DNA of 64,000 nucleotides from Tridacna crocea (GCA_943736015.1 OX031059.1:23081001-23145000), one strand, 5' to 3'. Numbered from the stretch's first letter, positions 30,201 through 38,679 are shown. Notes: generated by a model not told the origin, from the sequence alone. Numbers and translations are program-made.

Positions 30201-33200
30201 GGAACTTCCGGTCAACAGAACTGCCAGCACCCAAATTGGTCTCGCTATCAATGCTGTTGGACCAGCCGATTCGGGGAAATATTTTTGTCGAGCTACAAAC
30301 GTTTTTGGTTCAACGACGAAAACTATTTTTCTTAAGGTTCAAAGTAAGTTTTTCATTCTCTGAGGTTAGATATGGATTGCATGGACAAAAAATGGACAGA
30401 TTTTTACTTATCAATTTGCACACTGCCTATCGGTATTGACCTAAACTTATTTCCGCAAAGTCTTTGGAAAAAAATTGTTGTACGAGTAATTTTGATAATT
30501 TTGTAATTTTCTGCAATTTTGATGTATACATTCTTCTAAACCTCAATTTGGACAAATCTAAAATGTTGTCCTAGGTATTGAACATATTTTATTATTTTTC
30601 ATTATTGGAAGCTACTGATGCCAAAATTGAACCCCTGGTGAAGTTTGTGTCAGTGCGTTCCGGGGAATCTGTAGACGACGGTTGTCGTGTTTTAAATGTC
30701 CAACAGCACACGCTTTCTTATTCGAAAATAACCGGTGACCTTCCAAAACATCAGATCCTTCCGAATGAGGACATTGTCTTCCGGTATGAGAGCTTGAACG
30801 ATTCTGGAGAGTACCAATGTGAAGCCGTGACTGATAAAGGAACGTATAAAGCCTCATTTTACGGTAATTTTCATAAAATGTGCAAATGATTATTTTCATA
30901 CTATGTTAGCCTTTTGGGATGCTAAAGATAAATCTAGGTATTACTGCAAACAGTGTAGGTCTAGATCAGACTGCACAGAAGCTGCAGTATGTTTATGTAT
31001 TTACATTGTCCGATATATTATGAAATATTCCGATCAAAACAGTAATTAAATATGAGTATTTTGTAAGAGGTCAGTCGAGAGAGTTGCTTAAAATAGAGTT
31101 TTGAAGGTCGTGATTTCGAAATTCAGAGGGAAAGTTTTCTTCGCATCTTTACCTTCAAACAGGCGCGATCTTGCGACACATCATAAGATATTTTATGAAA
31201 TCCCCTTCTGTTTTCTAAAGGCAGGGAAGGAAATGAAGAAAGGGCCGATAGCCCTTTCTATGCTGCTTTGAAAGATTAATCTATCGCCTTCTGCAGACGG
31301 CATGTTTCTCGTATTGAAGCCAACCATTTATGAGTCTACATGCAGTGTGTTTTACCGATAAAAATCACCCGTTTGTTGTTCTCTTTATGCCGCTAGAACT
31401 TCACATGTACCTATGACGTAAACCATTGGTTAACGCATTACCAAACGACAATATTTTAGGCTTGTCCAAATTGAAAGCATTTGCAGACGACATAATAAAA
31501 GTGACTCAAAATTTTAAATTGTTTTGTGAAGGGTAGAAAAAATTGTGGGAAAAGGAGAAAATGCTGGTTACCAGCATTTTCTCCTTTTCCCACAATGTTT
31601 TCTGAAGGTTTCTTTCTCAGGATCGTCAAAAGTAGGGATCGTGTGGTAATTGGTTAAGGGTAATTGTCCTTAACCAGCCGCCAGCGTTCTATCCTTTATA
31701 TACTCACGATGTTTTCTTGCTTTTCAAAGACAAATACTTTAATTTAGCCAGTCACCAGCGTTTTATCATCTACTCACAATGTTTTCTTACTTCTCAAAGA
31801 CAAATACTTTAATTTGAACCACATTAAATTACTGAGCCTTACTCTGGCAAAAGGGGCTTAATGCATCTCCGTGATTCATGATACCTGCCCCAGTCATCAC
31901 ATAATTATGCATCCATGAGAGCAACATTTTGAACAACCCACTGAATACAGAGGTCCACTGGTCTCTCAGACTTACAGAAAATGGACCAATACCGAAAAGT
32001 TTTGGCCCGGGTCAGCCTGCGCGGACTGATTTGGGCTAATAGTTTTCGCAGATGCTTTAAGACTGCTTTTCACAGGGAACGGCTCAAATGCTTCTGAAAA
32101 TGCTTTCAATCTAAACGGGTCTCACTTCCAGCCGTGGGAGTTACATACGTAATTGGTTTTTTAATTCCAGTATATCAGAATTTGACTACGTTTACATGCG
32201 ATGCTGCCTTCCAAATATGTGGTCAGAATGGAGCTATTTGCGGGTAAGACTTTTATTTCGTAAATAAGAAATAGCTGACATCTTTTCTTAGTCGATTAGA
32301 TCAACAGCAAGGACAGAAAATAGAATACTGGTTTTTAAAAAGAAAGAATAGGAAAAGGCTGCGATTCTCAAAAATATCGTAAGGCTTTTACATTTAAGAT
32401 AAATTTGTTATGCTCTTCCGAATCAGGTAGTCCTGAGCATGCGCGTGGACGATGTCATCGTCCGCGCATGCCCCAAAAGTCCAGGGTTAGTATTCACTTA
32501 CCAATCTCAATAGCAATTTAATTCTTAAGAATTCTAAACTTCAAATCTGTGTAATTTTTATTAGGTATACTATTTGCTTTAGCCATTCAGAGATTATAAA
32601 TCAAGAATTAGCCAAAGAATGCTACAGTGAGAACAGGTTGGCTAAAAGCAGATTTGAAGAAATGGTTAGGTGAAGGCTTCAGCAGAAATCAAACTAGAAA
32701 GCTCACGTATTTTATTCCGTCTATAAGGCATCATACAAATGAGCGGCGGTTTGTCGGGGTGTTAACACTTCGCTGTACATAATGTATTATAGCAAGTCAG
32801 CAAGTCATCACATAACTATAGATCTATAAAATCCAGTTTTTCAAACAAACGACTGATAACAAATGAGTTTTATCTTTAATACTGCAGAGAACTAAATGAA
32901 CCAGGATCAACTGAGATATGTATATAATATTTTAAGGTTTTGCGTGTTATGGCTAATACAATAACCTTTCCTAAATGGACGCAGGTAGATAGGATGAATT
33001 TACCTCCTCTAATACTTATACAGTTGGATGCTTGTGGAGGAATGCCATCTAGAGTCGTGACGCGGTTCTTTACTGTTTTGCTCTAGGTCGAAAACACACA
33101 AGACAAAGGTTTACAAATCAGTCAGAAGTCATATAATACATCTAAATGCAACAATATAGAACAGTTATCAGCATTCAACGATATATCATGTTCAACTTGT

Positions 33201-35434
33201 AGGATAGTGAAATCACTGACTTTATCCGATAAATAGTATATTCCGAAACACCACAAAAAAGGCTGTTATTGTCGATATCCCAACATTTACATAACTCAAA
33301 CTCAAGGACTTAGTCTGAATATGCAAGCCAACTTTAAAACTCAGAACTACCTGTAAGTTGAGGAAGAAATGAAAACTGGACCGTTACAATGCCGTTTATT
33401 CCCAGTCTATCATGGTTCCTGCCTTTTTTTTCTGTAGCTAAAGACAGCGTGTAACTCCATGACCTCTGAATTTCGTATCTAGGACGAAAACTATAAAGCA
33501 AAGAAGGGAATTCATTACCTTCTGATTCAAACTCCGTGCTTCTATTTTACATCATTAATGGGTGTCATAACTACTCTTTAAACCAAACATGCTTTATTGA
33601 TCTACCACTCCCCATTATTTCTTATTTTATCATGGCCGCATAGAAACAAACTGTTTGCAATTGCCTCAAACTGTTTTTCTGTATAAAGTGCCATGGCGAC
33701 GGCTTTCATAATTTATATTTCCTAGTTTTATTCCCTCTTTTTCATCAACTATGTTTACCATGTACCGTGTCATTCAGATTTGCTCTTATTAATTGCGTAA
33801 CTTTTCTTTACTTTTACGCCTACTTTTTTTCAGAGGAAAATGTCCAAATGGCTGTACTAATCTGAATCCACAGTTTGCGGCATCAGCATATGCAGAGGTA
33901 ACGAAAAACTCCTAGACGTTCTTTAAAATCAAACCATTTTGAATCTTTATCTATCTGTCTTTATACCTTTCTGTCTGTCTTTGTGTCTGTCTGTATGCCT
34001 TGTTCGTTCGTTGCAAGGTGTAAAGGTGCTATTTTTCTCTAATTACATTCTAGATATTCAGTCCTATGATTGTCCTGTTAATTCTTGCCCTGTTAAATAA
34101 TTGAAATAAAACTTTTAAGCCGATTGTAAAACCCTATTTCAGAAGAAAACTCTGGGGATATATATGTCCTTATCGGACAGTGCAGTCTGATCTACACTGT
34201 CCGCTTTAGGTCAGTGAGCCGAGCTTCGTAATCTAAGGGCTGACACAATTACAATAACAATTGACATCGCTTACCTCCTCCTTCACCCATCCCTCCTCCT
34301 CCACTGCCTTCTTCTTGTTCTTCTTCTTACTCGTAATCTTCATCATCATCATCAACGTCGTCGTCCTACTTTTAGAACTTACCGGTCTGCCGTTCAGCAG
34401 TCAACAACGGAAAGATTGACCAGACTGGCGGCGAAATTGTTTTCCAAGTCTACCAGACCACGTGAGTAATTCAATTCAAATCCTTACCTCACAATATATT
34501 TCTACTCTTGTCCAAACTAGCAGCATTTGCAGACGAAAAAGTGACTTTGGACAAATTGATATATAGGATTTTCTTTTTCACATATTGTAAGCAATGCTGG
34601 TTTACCAGTTTTCAAACGCCTCCAATTTCAAGATCGTTTAAAACTTTGGTTGGTTTGGTAAAAAATTAAATATCTTTCCCCTATAGTTACCGTAATTTTC
34701 ATCTAATATCTTTGCCAGAGGAGAAAACTTTAGATTCGATCTAATTCAGAACGCTATCAGACGAAAATTTCACAGAAGCTCAAAGTGATTTCTGTCTATA
34801 AATGGTAGAAAACACTGAGTCTGTAGACGCGATCAAATTCAGACCATTTTCAGACTAAAACGTCAGTGTAGCTTACAAAGTGATTTCTATCTTTAAATCG
34901 ATAGAGATCTCGTTGTGTGAACGGAGAAGTGGCTGGTTATCAGCATTTTCTCATTTTCACACAATGTTTTCTAGAAAATTCTTGATCATTGTCCTTAAAA
35001 CATAAATTGTTTGGTGAGGGTTTTATAGACACTTTCTTGCTATAGCTGGTTACATTGACATCATATCTTTATAAGCAAAACATCCTAATAAATTTAAATG
35101 GTTAAAAAGATTAAGTCACTAACCTTTCTTTGTATTGGTTAGGGCCTAGTGACCTGATTAGCTAACTTGCCTACTAATCAAATGGTAAGCTGTTATGGTA
35201 GTTAGATTTAGATAGGATTTCGCGGCAGTTTTTGAAAATGAACCCTGGAAGGATGATTGGAGTCAAAGCTGCTCGAAGACGCTGTTGCGCATGCGTCATA
35301 TTACTTTCACGTGACTGGTGTTTCCAGCCCGAATCCAGTAAATATTGTCGATAAACGATTGATTCGTCTGTGTATTGCTTTCTTTTACTTTCAGGAATGG
35401 ACTGGAAGCAAGGTTCCTGGACTATCCTGGTTAA
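15106..35434 (+). CDS. Type II transmembrane collagen with two Ig-like domains and a C-terminal LCCL domain, 16 exons
   Basis: Spliced exons: 15106-15270, 15827-15892, 17462-17516, 18932-18949, 19751-22072, 23563-23724, 24584-24662, 26061-26260, 27444-27523, 29221-29251, 30074-30343, 30612-30863, 32171-32243, 33834-33897, 34376-34461, 35395-35434. All borders are GT-AG, phases match, and the 3,963 nt end at TAA: 1,320 residues. Order: cytoplasmic tail 1-11, signal anchor 12-36 (no cleavable signal peptide), charged stalk with Cys pair, collagen about 96-1049, Cys-Cys 1055-1056, Ig-like about 1063-1149 and 1150-1233, LCCL about 1240-1320. In-frame TAA lies just upstream of the ATG. Known from family rules: such collagens trimerise and expose the C terminus outside the cell. 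Likely role, by inference: cell-surface adhesion or matrix receptor. MACIT collagens and gliomedin share the N-terminal plan but not the Ig-LCCL tail. Missing micro-exons cannot be excluded. Confidence 0.88.
15298..15382. mobile_element. Palindromic element, family C, copy 1
   Basis: Arms ATATCGTCGATTTACTTC... and ...GAAGTAAATCGACGATAT with CTCGTAACTACAGCTTGT near the tip; 28 bp after the exon 1 donor. Related copies at 29418-29511 and 44577-44667. Confidence 0.85.
15827..15892 (+). CDS. Collagen gene exon 2: stalk
   Basis: 66 nt, phase 0 to 0, [20 protein letters not shown] then IQ; hydrophilic, helix-prone. Acceptor cttttcag, donor gtaagc. Confidence 0.78.
16300..16640. repeat. Family D repeat (5' portion of a split copy)
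   Basis: Carries CGCAGTCTACACAAGTTAAT, CGAGACGGCACT, GCAGGCTGATTCGAGACAAC and CCGAATGCCCCTTTTG blocks of the family found at 22150-22365, 25085-25325, 46298-46560 and 57195-57450. The start is uncertain; the copy is interrupted at 16660. Confidence 0.6.
16660..16918. mobile_element. Long-TIR element with 9-bp target duplication
   Basis: 58-bp terminal inverted repeats, 16661-16718 and 16860-16917, differ at one base. CTTTTGTCG is present just outside each end (16651-16659 and 16919-16927). The host is a family D repeat whose uninterrupted form elsewhere reads GCCCCTTTTCGCGTGTTGC. Long TIRs and a 9-bp duplication fit a non-autonomous Mutator-like element. Confidence 0.85.
17106..17150. repeat. 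Short palindrome
   Basis: GCCACCTATAGTGTAATATA is mirrored as TATTACACTATGGGTGGC; close to the MITE that follows. Confidence 0.8.
17160..17388 (+). mobile_element. Hairpin MITE, family A
   Basis: TTAA start, right end mutated to GGGTTCAA, full palindrome; ends 73 bp before collagen exon 3. Confidence 0.88.
17462..17516 (+). CDS. Collagen gene exon 3: stalk with cysteine pair
   Basis: Encodes [18 protein letters not shown] plus G. The C-x6-C pair just before the collagen start is placed to link chains; NGT is a glycosylation sequon. Confidence 0.78.
17554..18037 (+). mobile_element. About 480-bp TIR element, family E, copy 1
   Basis: Begins AGCAAGGGTAACAACCTACG and ends near ACTTACGTTGTGAGGGG. 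Imperfect TIRs share TAGTGATATCGGACC-type sequence and a TGACGTCA. A second copy lies inverted at 57898-58383. Confidence 0.85.
18932..18949 (+). CDS. Collagen gene exon 4: 18-nt micro-exon
   Basis: GT CCA AAA GGC GAC AAG G, i.e. the first Gly-X-Y triplets (GPKGDKG). Clean acceptor ttcttatcag and donor gtaagt; phase links exons 3 and 5 exactly. Confidence 0.78.
19062..19290 (+). mobile_element. Hairpin MITE, subfamily A2
   Basis: TTAACTCTTTAC start and GTAAAGGGTTAA end. The hairpin is of a different sequence, AAAAGGTGAATATGCTCGTC / ACGAGCAATTTCACCTTTT. Intron 4 of the collagen gene. Confidence 0.85.
19751..22072 (+). CDS. Collagen gene exon 5: 2.3-kb collagen exon
   Basis: 2,322 nt of nearly continuous Gly-X-Y, 774 residues. 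Only a few G-X-G imperfections occur (GLGQKG, GIGVKG, GVGVKG). Rich in KGEKGD charged triplets and holds 26 N-G-S/T sequons with Asn in the Y position. Three blocks starting 20161, 20341 and 20521 begin a repeat of exactly 180 bp. Donor gttag directly precedes an in-frame TAG. Confidence 0.95.
20161..20580 (+). repeat. 180-bp in-frame tandem repeat inside the collagen exon
   Basis: Blocks starting GGTCCGCAAGGATTTCAAGG (20161), GGACCACAAGGATTTCAAGG (20341) and GGACCACAGGGATTTCAAGG (20521) are exactly 180 bp apart: two full 60-residue units plus part of a third, each with [10 protein letters not shown] and MKGDKG. Confidence 0.9.
22150..22365. repeat. Family D MITE-like repeat
   Basis: CATCTCGGATCAGCC, CGCAGTCCACGCAGGCTAAC, CCGTCTCGGATAAGCCTGCG and GTCCGAATATGCC blocks. 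Intron 5 of the collagen gene. Confidence 0.75.
22553..22678 (+). mobile_element. tRNA-derived SINE
   Basis: Box A-like AGTTGGTAGCGTGC and box B-like GGTTTGAATCCC, then a tail with TATTCATTGCTAC shared with the SINE at 49150. Confidence 0.7.
22675..22788 (-). mobile_element. Half of a family A MITE
   Basis: From ACAAAACAAATTTCAAATTT to GGTAATGAGTTCA, joined directly to the SINE tail. Confidence 0.75.
23140..23290 (-). mobile_element. tRNA-derived SINE
   Basis: Reverse complement shows GTGGTAGAGCGTCGGCCTCA then GAGTTCGATACAC, a Met/His-like tRNA head that is too diverged for a functional tRNA. Confidence 0.7.
23563..23724 (+). CDS. Collagen gene exon 6
   Basis: 162 nt of uninterrupted Gly-X-Y ([16 protein letters not shown]...). 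162 is three times the 54-bp unit known from classical collagen exons. Acceptor cccaacag, donor gtatgt. Confidence 0.93.
23790..23895. repeat. Family D repeat, partial
   Basis: GTCTCGGATTAGCCTGCGCG, CACAGGCTGATTCGAGACGA and GAATGCCCCTTTTCGCGTGT, right after exon 6. It supplies the empty-site sequence for the insertion at 16660. Confidence 0.8.
24584..24662 (+). CDS. Collagen gene exon 7
   Basis: [19 protein letters not shown] then LKGEPGI plus AT. Donor gtaggt; reading into the intron gives ATA ATG TAG, an immediate stop. Confidence 0.9.
25085..25325. mobile_element. Family D MITE, full length
   Basis: Terminal inverted repeats ACACGCGAAAAGGGGCATTC and its complement near 25300 (GTCCCTTTTTCGCGTGT), with two GCAGGCTGATCCGAGACGAC-type blocks inside. 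Intron 7. Confidence 0.8.
25411..25931. repeat. Composite repeat, copy 2, with terminal palindrome
   Basis: Same order of blocks as 14311-14838. Here the end is a clear palindrome: ACGGTCAGGTGGCAGGGGAC ... GTCCCCTGCCACCTGACCGT around 25780-25920. Confidence 0.85.
26061..26260 (+). CDS. Collagen gene exon 8
   Basis: (I)[19 protein letters not shown], continuing to QKGEPGEK plus G, with one G-L-G imperfection (EPGLGGQPG). Acceptor tttctgtag, donor gtaact. Confidence 0.92.
26739..26819 (+). pseudogene. Decayed collagen exon
   Basis: Reads [10 protein letters not shown], stop (TAA 26769-26771), [16 protein letters not shown]. It resembles exon 8, which begins [10 protein letters not shown]. With an in-frame stop and Gly-X-Y phase loss it is probably a dead duplicate within intron 8; joining exon 8 to exon 9 keeps phase without it. 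Confidence 0.8.
27076..27287 (-). mobile_element. Hairpin MITE, subfamily A2
   Basis: TTAACCCTTTACCCCATAAGG start, hairpin GGTGAAATTGCTCGTC / ACGAGCAATTTCACC. Paired with the copy at 19062, it defines the A2 type. Intron 8. Confidence 0.85.
27311..27428 (+). mobile_element. Right half of a family A MITE near an acceptor
   Basis: Hairpin arms with tip GGTGGTTTTTGGC and a right end GATAAAGGGTAAA that ends about 15 bp before exon 9. Confidence 0.75.
27444..27523 (+). CDS. Collagen gene exon 9: last triplets
   Basis: [20 protein letters not shown] then KGETGST, phase 0 end. A MITE remnant ends about 15 bp before the acceptor (ataaacag). Confidence 0.9.
28090..28312 (-). mobile_element. Degraded family A MITE
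   Basis: TTAACTCCTTACAA start and GGCGAAACGCTGATTACCAA hairpin tip; the rest has decayed. Intron 9 of the collagen gene. Confidence 0.6.
28322..28510. mobile_element. Palindromic element, family F, copy 1
   Basis: Ends TATTCACCAACCATTCTTGA / AAGAATGGTTGGTGAATA; centre GGCTAAACC...GGTTTAGCCAATCAGA places two CCAAT motifs in opposite directions. Copy 2 at 41844-42008. Confidence 0.85.
29221..29251 (+). CDS. Collagen gene exon 10: Cys-Cys knot
   Basis: 31 nt, [10 protein letters not shown] plus C. Adjacent cysteines right after a triple helix are the usual place for interchain disulfides. Acceptor ttttcccag, donor gtaagt. Confidence 0.83.
29418..29511. mobile_element. Palindromic element, family C, copy 2
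   Basis: Arms TCGTCGGTTTACTT / AAGTAAACCGACGA with an A-run expansion in the left arm; lies 166 bp after exon 10. Confidence 0.8.
30074..30343 (+). CDS. Collagen gene exon 11: Ig-like domain 1
   Basis: I-set-like: [19 protein letters not shown] holds the first Cys and core Trp, and [17 protein letters not shown] holds the D-x-G-x-Y-x-C strand F motif. 270 nt, phase 1 on both sides, a shuffling-competent module. Confidence 0.93.
30612..30863 (+). CDS. Collagen gene exon 12: Ig-like domain 2
   Basis: Phase 1-1 module of 252 nt. [16 protein letters not shown] is a clear strand F. The first Cys sits in DDGCRV, but the core Trp is missing ([10 protein letters not shown] in its place). Confidence 0.87.
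31430..31657 (+). mobile_element. Hairpin MITE, family A
   Basis: TTAA ends and an intact palindrome with tip GCTGGTTACCAGC. Intron 12 of the collagen gene. Confidence 0.9.
31672..31822. repeat. Two-copy tandem repeat
   Basis: CAGCGTTCTATC...TTTCAAAGACAAATACTTTA is repeated as CAGCGTTTTATC...CTCAAAGACAAATACTTTA; both copies resemble a decayed MITE arm. Confidence 0.65.
32171..32243 (+). CDS. Collagen gene exon 13: LCCL part 1
   Basis: (V)[19 protein letters not shown] then GAIC plus GG. Matches the first Cys-containing strand of LCCL domains. Acceptor aattccag, donor gtaaga. Confidence 0.82.
33834..33897 (+). CDS. Collagen gene exon 14: LCCL part 2
   Basis: (G)[20 protein letters not shown] then E: the conserved LCCL 'CPxxC' pair followed by the loop leading to 'Y'. 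Acceptor ttttttcag, donor gtaacg. Confidence 0.84.
34376..34461 (+). CDS. Collagen gene exon 15: LCCL part 3
   Basis: [20 protein letters not shown] then IVFQVYQT plus AC, matching the LCCL signature 'S.IC.AAiHaG.i...GG.v.v'. Acceptor acttttag, donor gtgagt. Confidence 0.85.
35395..35434 (+). CDS. Collagen gene exon 16: LCCL end and stop
   Basis: (T)[12 protein letters not shown] then TAA; 'NG..S/A' is the usual last LCCL motif. The protein ends with the domain. Acceptor tactttcag. Confidence 0.8.
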
Positions 35435-35658
35435 ACTGCAAAAAGCATGACACTTCATACATGCATAAGCACATATTTTTATATACAATATACATTTACG
35501 CATCTAGAATTATCGAAATGGAACTATCTTGTTTTAAAAGTAGCTTTTTTTCCCCATATGTACATGCAAGACTTACGCAGTGGAATATACAAGTACAATC
35601 TGAATATAAAAAAGAAATGTTATATTGTTCTACATCACTAATATATAGAGAAAATTTG

Positions 35659-35803
35659 TTTTTTCGGTGAAAGATCGAAATTTATTTCATCGAGTAAAGC
35701 CCATCGGTAATATTGTCACGAGTGGCGCTGCTATGAGTGAAAATATTACCGATGGTCTTCACGAGATGAAATAAATTTCGATCTTTCACCGAAAAAAAAA
35801 ACA
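35659..35803. mobile_element. Palindrome at the start of a large element, family G
   Basis: Arms TTTTTCGGTGAAAGATCGAA / TTCGATCTTTCACCGAAAAA with spacer CACGAGTGGCGCTGC. Lies 225 bp after the collagen stop codon. An AATAAA at 35770-35775 lies in its right arm. Confidence 0.85.
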
Positions 35804-36355
35804 AATATTCTATTTATTTCATACTTTTAACCCTTTCTGGGAGGAGCTTTATCAAAATCCAGCACATTTCTTTTACGTTATTCCCCGTGGTGTACCCCTA
35901 TCCCATAGCAACACATTACAATATTACGTCAAGTGCGAGAAATGTAAGGCAAATGACGTCATATTTTCATCTGGTTGTGAGGCACGCACAATTTACCTAG
36001 GCGACAAGAACATGATAATCGGTATTTTCACTGGTCGTACCCGTGTAAGATCGAAAAATATTTTCACTGCTATTTCTCGATATCCTACCGGAAAGCATGA
36101 AGTAAATAGAGGATATTTGTTTTTTTCGGTGAAAGATCGAAATTTATTTCATCGAGTGAACACCATCGGTAATATTTTCACGAGTGGGGCAGCCATGACG
36201 TCATATTTTCATCTGGTTGTGAGGCACGCGCCATTTACTTCGGCAACAAGAACGTGAAAATCGGTATTTTCACTGGTGGTACCAGTGTAAGATCGAAAAA
36301 TATTTTCACTGCTATTTCTCGACATCCTACCGGAAAGCATGAAGTAAAAGTCATT
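35804..36355 (+). mobile_element. Family G element body, copy 1, with internal duplication
   Basis: Contains TGACGTCATATTTTCATCTGG and GTGTAAGATCGAAAAATATT twice, so about 230 bp is duplicated in tandem. The same element lies inverted at 55915-56360. Confidence 0.8.
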
Positions 36356-36429
36356 ATTTTCAACATTACCGTCGAAAATTACTGATTACAATCAGATCTA
36401 CAGCTACGATTACTGTCTAAGAAAAGGTA

Positions 36430-36840
36430 CACAATACAATTGAGCCGTGCTCTGTGAAAAGGGGATTTAGTGCATCTGTTTAACTCGTTACCAACCGACA
36501 AAATTTTAGACTGATCCAAATTGATTGCATTTTCAGACGGCATTATTAAATGTAGATGAAACGATGCAAATTGTCAGTTAAAGTGTAGAAAATCTCGTGG
36601 GAAAAGGAGAAAATGCTTTGTAACCAGCATTTTCTCTTTTTTCCACAAGGTTTTCAAAAGGCTCTCTCTTCAGGGTCGTTAAAACCAGGGATTGTTTGGT
36701 AAAGAGTTAAAGTATTCACACAGGCCACCCTGGACAGTCCGCGCAGGCTGAAGCTTTCTGCATGGTAGATTTCCAACTTGTCCAGCGACCATTCTACCTT
36801 ATTATTTAGTCTGTTTTTTACCAGACAAACTTGATTTTTA
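36430..36840 (+). repeat. Family B repeat interrupted by a MITE
   Basis: TGTGAAAAGGGGATTTAGTG...CATCTG continues after the MITE as AGTATTCACACAGGCC and GTCCGCGCAGGCTGAAGC. The intact order elsewhere is GCATCTGCAAAAAAGTATC. Confidence 0.75.
36480..36710 (+). mobile_element. Hairpin MITE, family A, inside a family B repeat
   Basis: TTAACTCGTTACCAAC start and GGTAAAGAGTTAA end; one TTAA on each side of the element where the host has a single such site. Confidence 0.9.
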
Positions 36841-37084
36841 CGGATCCATGTATTCTGTTTATCGCAAGTCTACTGTTGGACAAGTGTAGTCGTAAAGTGC
36901 CGCCTCGGATTAATCTGTGCGAACTTCACGTTAATGTCCGAATGCCCCTTTTGGCATGTTTCAAGGCAAATATTATAAAATATCCATGCGATCCTTTCAA
37001 AAGCGTTGAAAGGTTGATTTCGATGCATGGATCTATTTGGTAGATCAAACTCAACATTCAGAACCAATTTTGATTTTGCACCTA

Positions 37085-37300
37085 GTTACTGTTTCCAGTC
37101 GTTTCGTTCCAGGCACTCGGAACAAAATTCTTAACCCCCAGCTGCTCTCCCAAGAGATGTCTGCATGTTCTGCGATGTGATAGGAAATGACCCCTTGTAG
37201 GTATGACTGTCATCAAACCCTGATAAGAATGTTGAGTGACCTGGGGATCGAATTCCTGACCACACGCCATCGTATACCATGTGTACTACCACACGTGAAT
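37085..37300 (-). mobile_element. Probable tRNA-derived SINE
   Basis: Reverse complement has GTGGTAGTACACATGGTATA then AGGAATTCGATCCCCAGG, a weak box A / box B pair. Confidence 0.5.
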
Positions 37301-37362
37301 GTTTAGCGACAGACTTCGCTATGTATGTAATGTAGTATAGATGATGACTTGAATGATTGATT

Positions 37363-37570
37363 GAGTGAGTGAGTGAGTGAGTGAGTGAGTGAGTGATTGA
37401 TGGATGGATGGATGGATGGATGGATTGTTGGTCGGTTGTTTGGTTGTTCGGTTTGGTTGGTCAGTTTGCTCGGGTTGGTTGTTTGTTGGTTTGCTTTATT
37501 TAGTTTGTTGGGTTGGGTTGGGTGGGTTGGTTTGTGGGTTGGTTGGTTGATTGGCCGGTTTGTTGGTTGG
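37363..37570. repeat. Microsatellite cluster
   Basis: (GAGT)n about 37363-37395, (GGAT)n about 37397-37425, then an impure GGTT-rich stretch. Open frames on either strand here come from the repeat. Confidence 0.95.
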
Positions 37571-37906
37571 TTCGTGTACAGCGCTTTTAACATTATTATA
37601 GTCATATCATAGCCACTGCTAAGATATTTATGCGTCTTGGTTTACATCAATTCAAAGCTAGGTTTCTAGACCACCTTGCCTAAGGACACTCCCACAAAAA
37701 CCCAGTGACATAAGCAAGCCACAAGTTTATGAACCTTGCACTTTACCACTGTGCAACACAGTACTCTGTCATGTAGGTGACGAAGTTTGTCACGAAACAA
37801 CCACCTACGAGAACTGCCAACTACAAAGTACTGACGAGTTCAAATTCTGACTAAACACAATCTAGGCGATAACTTGTTTTACAGTTCAATCCCATATTTT
37901 TTCGAC

Positions 37907-38121
37907 TTAACTCTTTACCACACGACGATATTTTAGCTTTGTCCAAAACGAAAGCATTTGCAGACAACAAAATAAAATTGACTGAAAATTTGAAATTTGT
38001 TTTGTGAAGGTTGGAAAACATTGTGGGAAAAGGAGAAAATGCTGCTTACGAGCATTTTCTCCTTTTCCCACTATGTTTTCTAAAGGGTTTCTTTCTCAGG
38101 GATTGTTTGGTAATGGGTTAA
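37907..38121 (+). mobile_element. Hairpin MITE, family A, first of a head-to-tail pair
   Basis: TTAACTCTTTACCACACG start, tip GCTGCTTACGAGC; its right TTAA (38118-38121) starts the next copy. Confidence 0.9.
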
Positions 38122-38343
38122 CTCTTTACCAAACGACAAAATTCTAGATCTGTCCAAATTGAAAGTATTTGCAGACGACAAAATAAACGTGACTAAGAAA
38201 TGGAAAATTGGCTTAAGGATACAAAACACTATGGGAGAAGGAGAAAATGCTGGTTACCAGCATTTTCTCCTTTTCCCACAATGTTTCCAGTAAGCTTCTT
38301 CCTTTGGGTCGTAATAACCAGGGATTGTTTGATAAATAGTTAA
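38118..38343 (+). mobile_element. Hairpin MITE, family A, second of a head-to-tail pair
   Basis: Same orientation as the preceding copy, sharing a single TTAA; intact palindrome. Confidence 0.9.
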
Positions 38344-38450
38344 AGGCAGAAGAGTTAGAAAAAATCAATGGAGAAGAAGAACAGGCTGGTAACTTCATTT
38401 TCTCCGTTTTTCCACAATGTTTGTTCCCTTTCTAGGTCAAATTCCATTAC

Positions 38451-38679
38451 TTAATCCTTTACCTAACAATCCCTAGTTTTTACGACCCTGAGATAGAAGC
38501 CTATGAAAACATTGTGCAAAAAGGAGAAAATGCTGGTAACCAACATTTTCTCCTTTTCCCATATTGTTTTCTACTCTTTTAAAGTCAAATTTCAATTTTC
38601 TAAGTCACATTTATTTTGTTGTCTGCAAATGCTTCCAATTTGGACCAGTCTAAAATGTTGTCGTTTGGTAAAGAGTTAA
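38451..38679 (-). mobile_element. Hairpin MITE, family A
   Basis: TTAATCCTTTACC start, TTGGTAAAGAGTTAA end; a hairpin fragment of another copy precedes it (about 38345-38430). Confidence 0.9.

Noticed and set aside
35395..35670. Longer frame continuing past the collagen stop ([18 protein letters not shown]...)
   Set aside because: It needs phase 0 at the exon 16 acceptor, but exon 15 ends in phase 2. The correct phase gives [12 protein letters not shown], the expected LCCL end.
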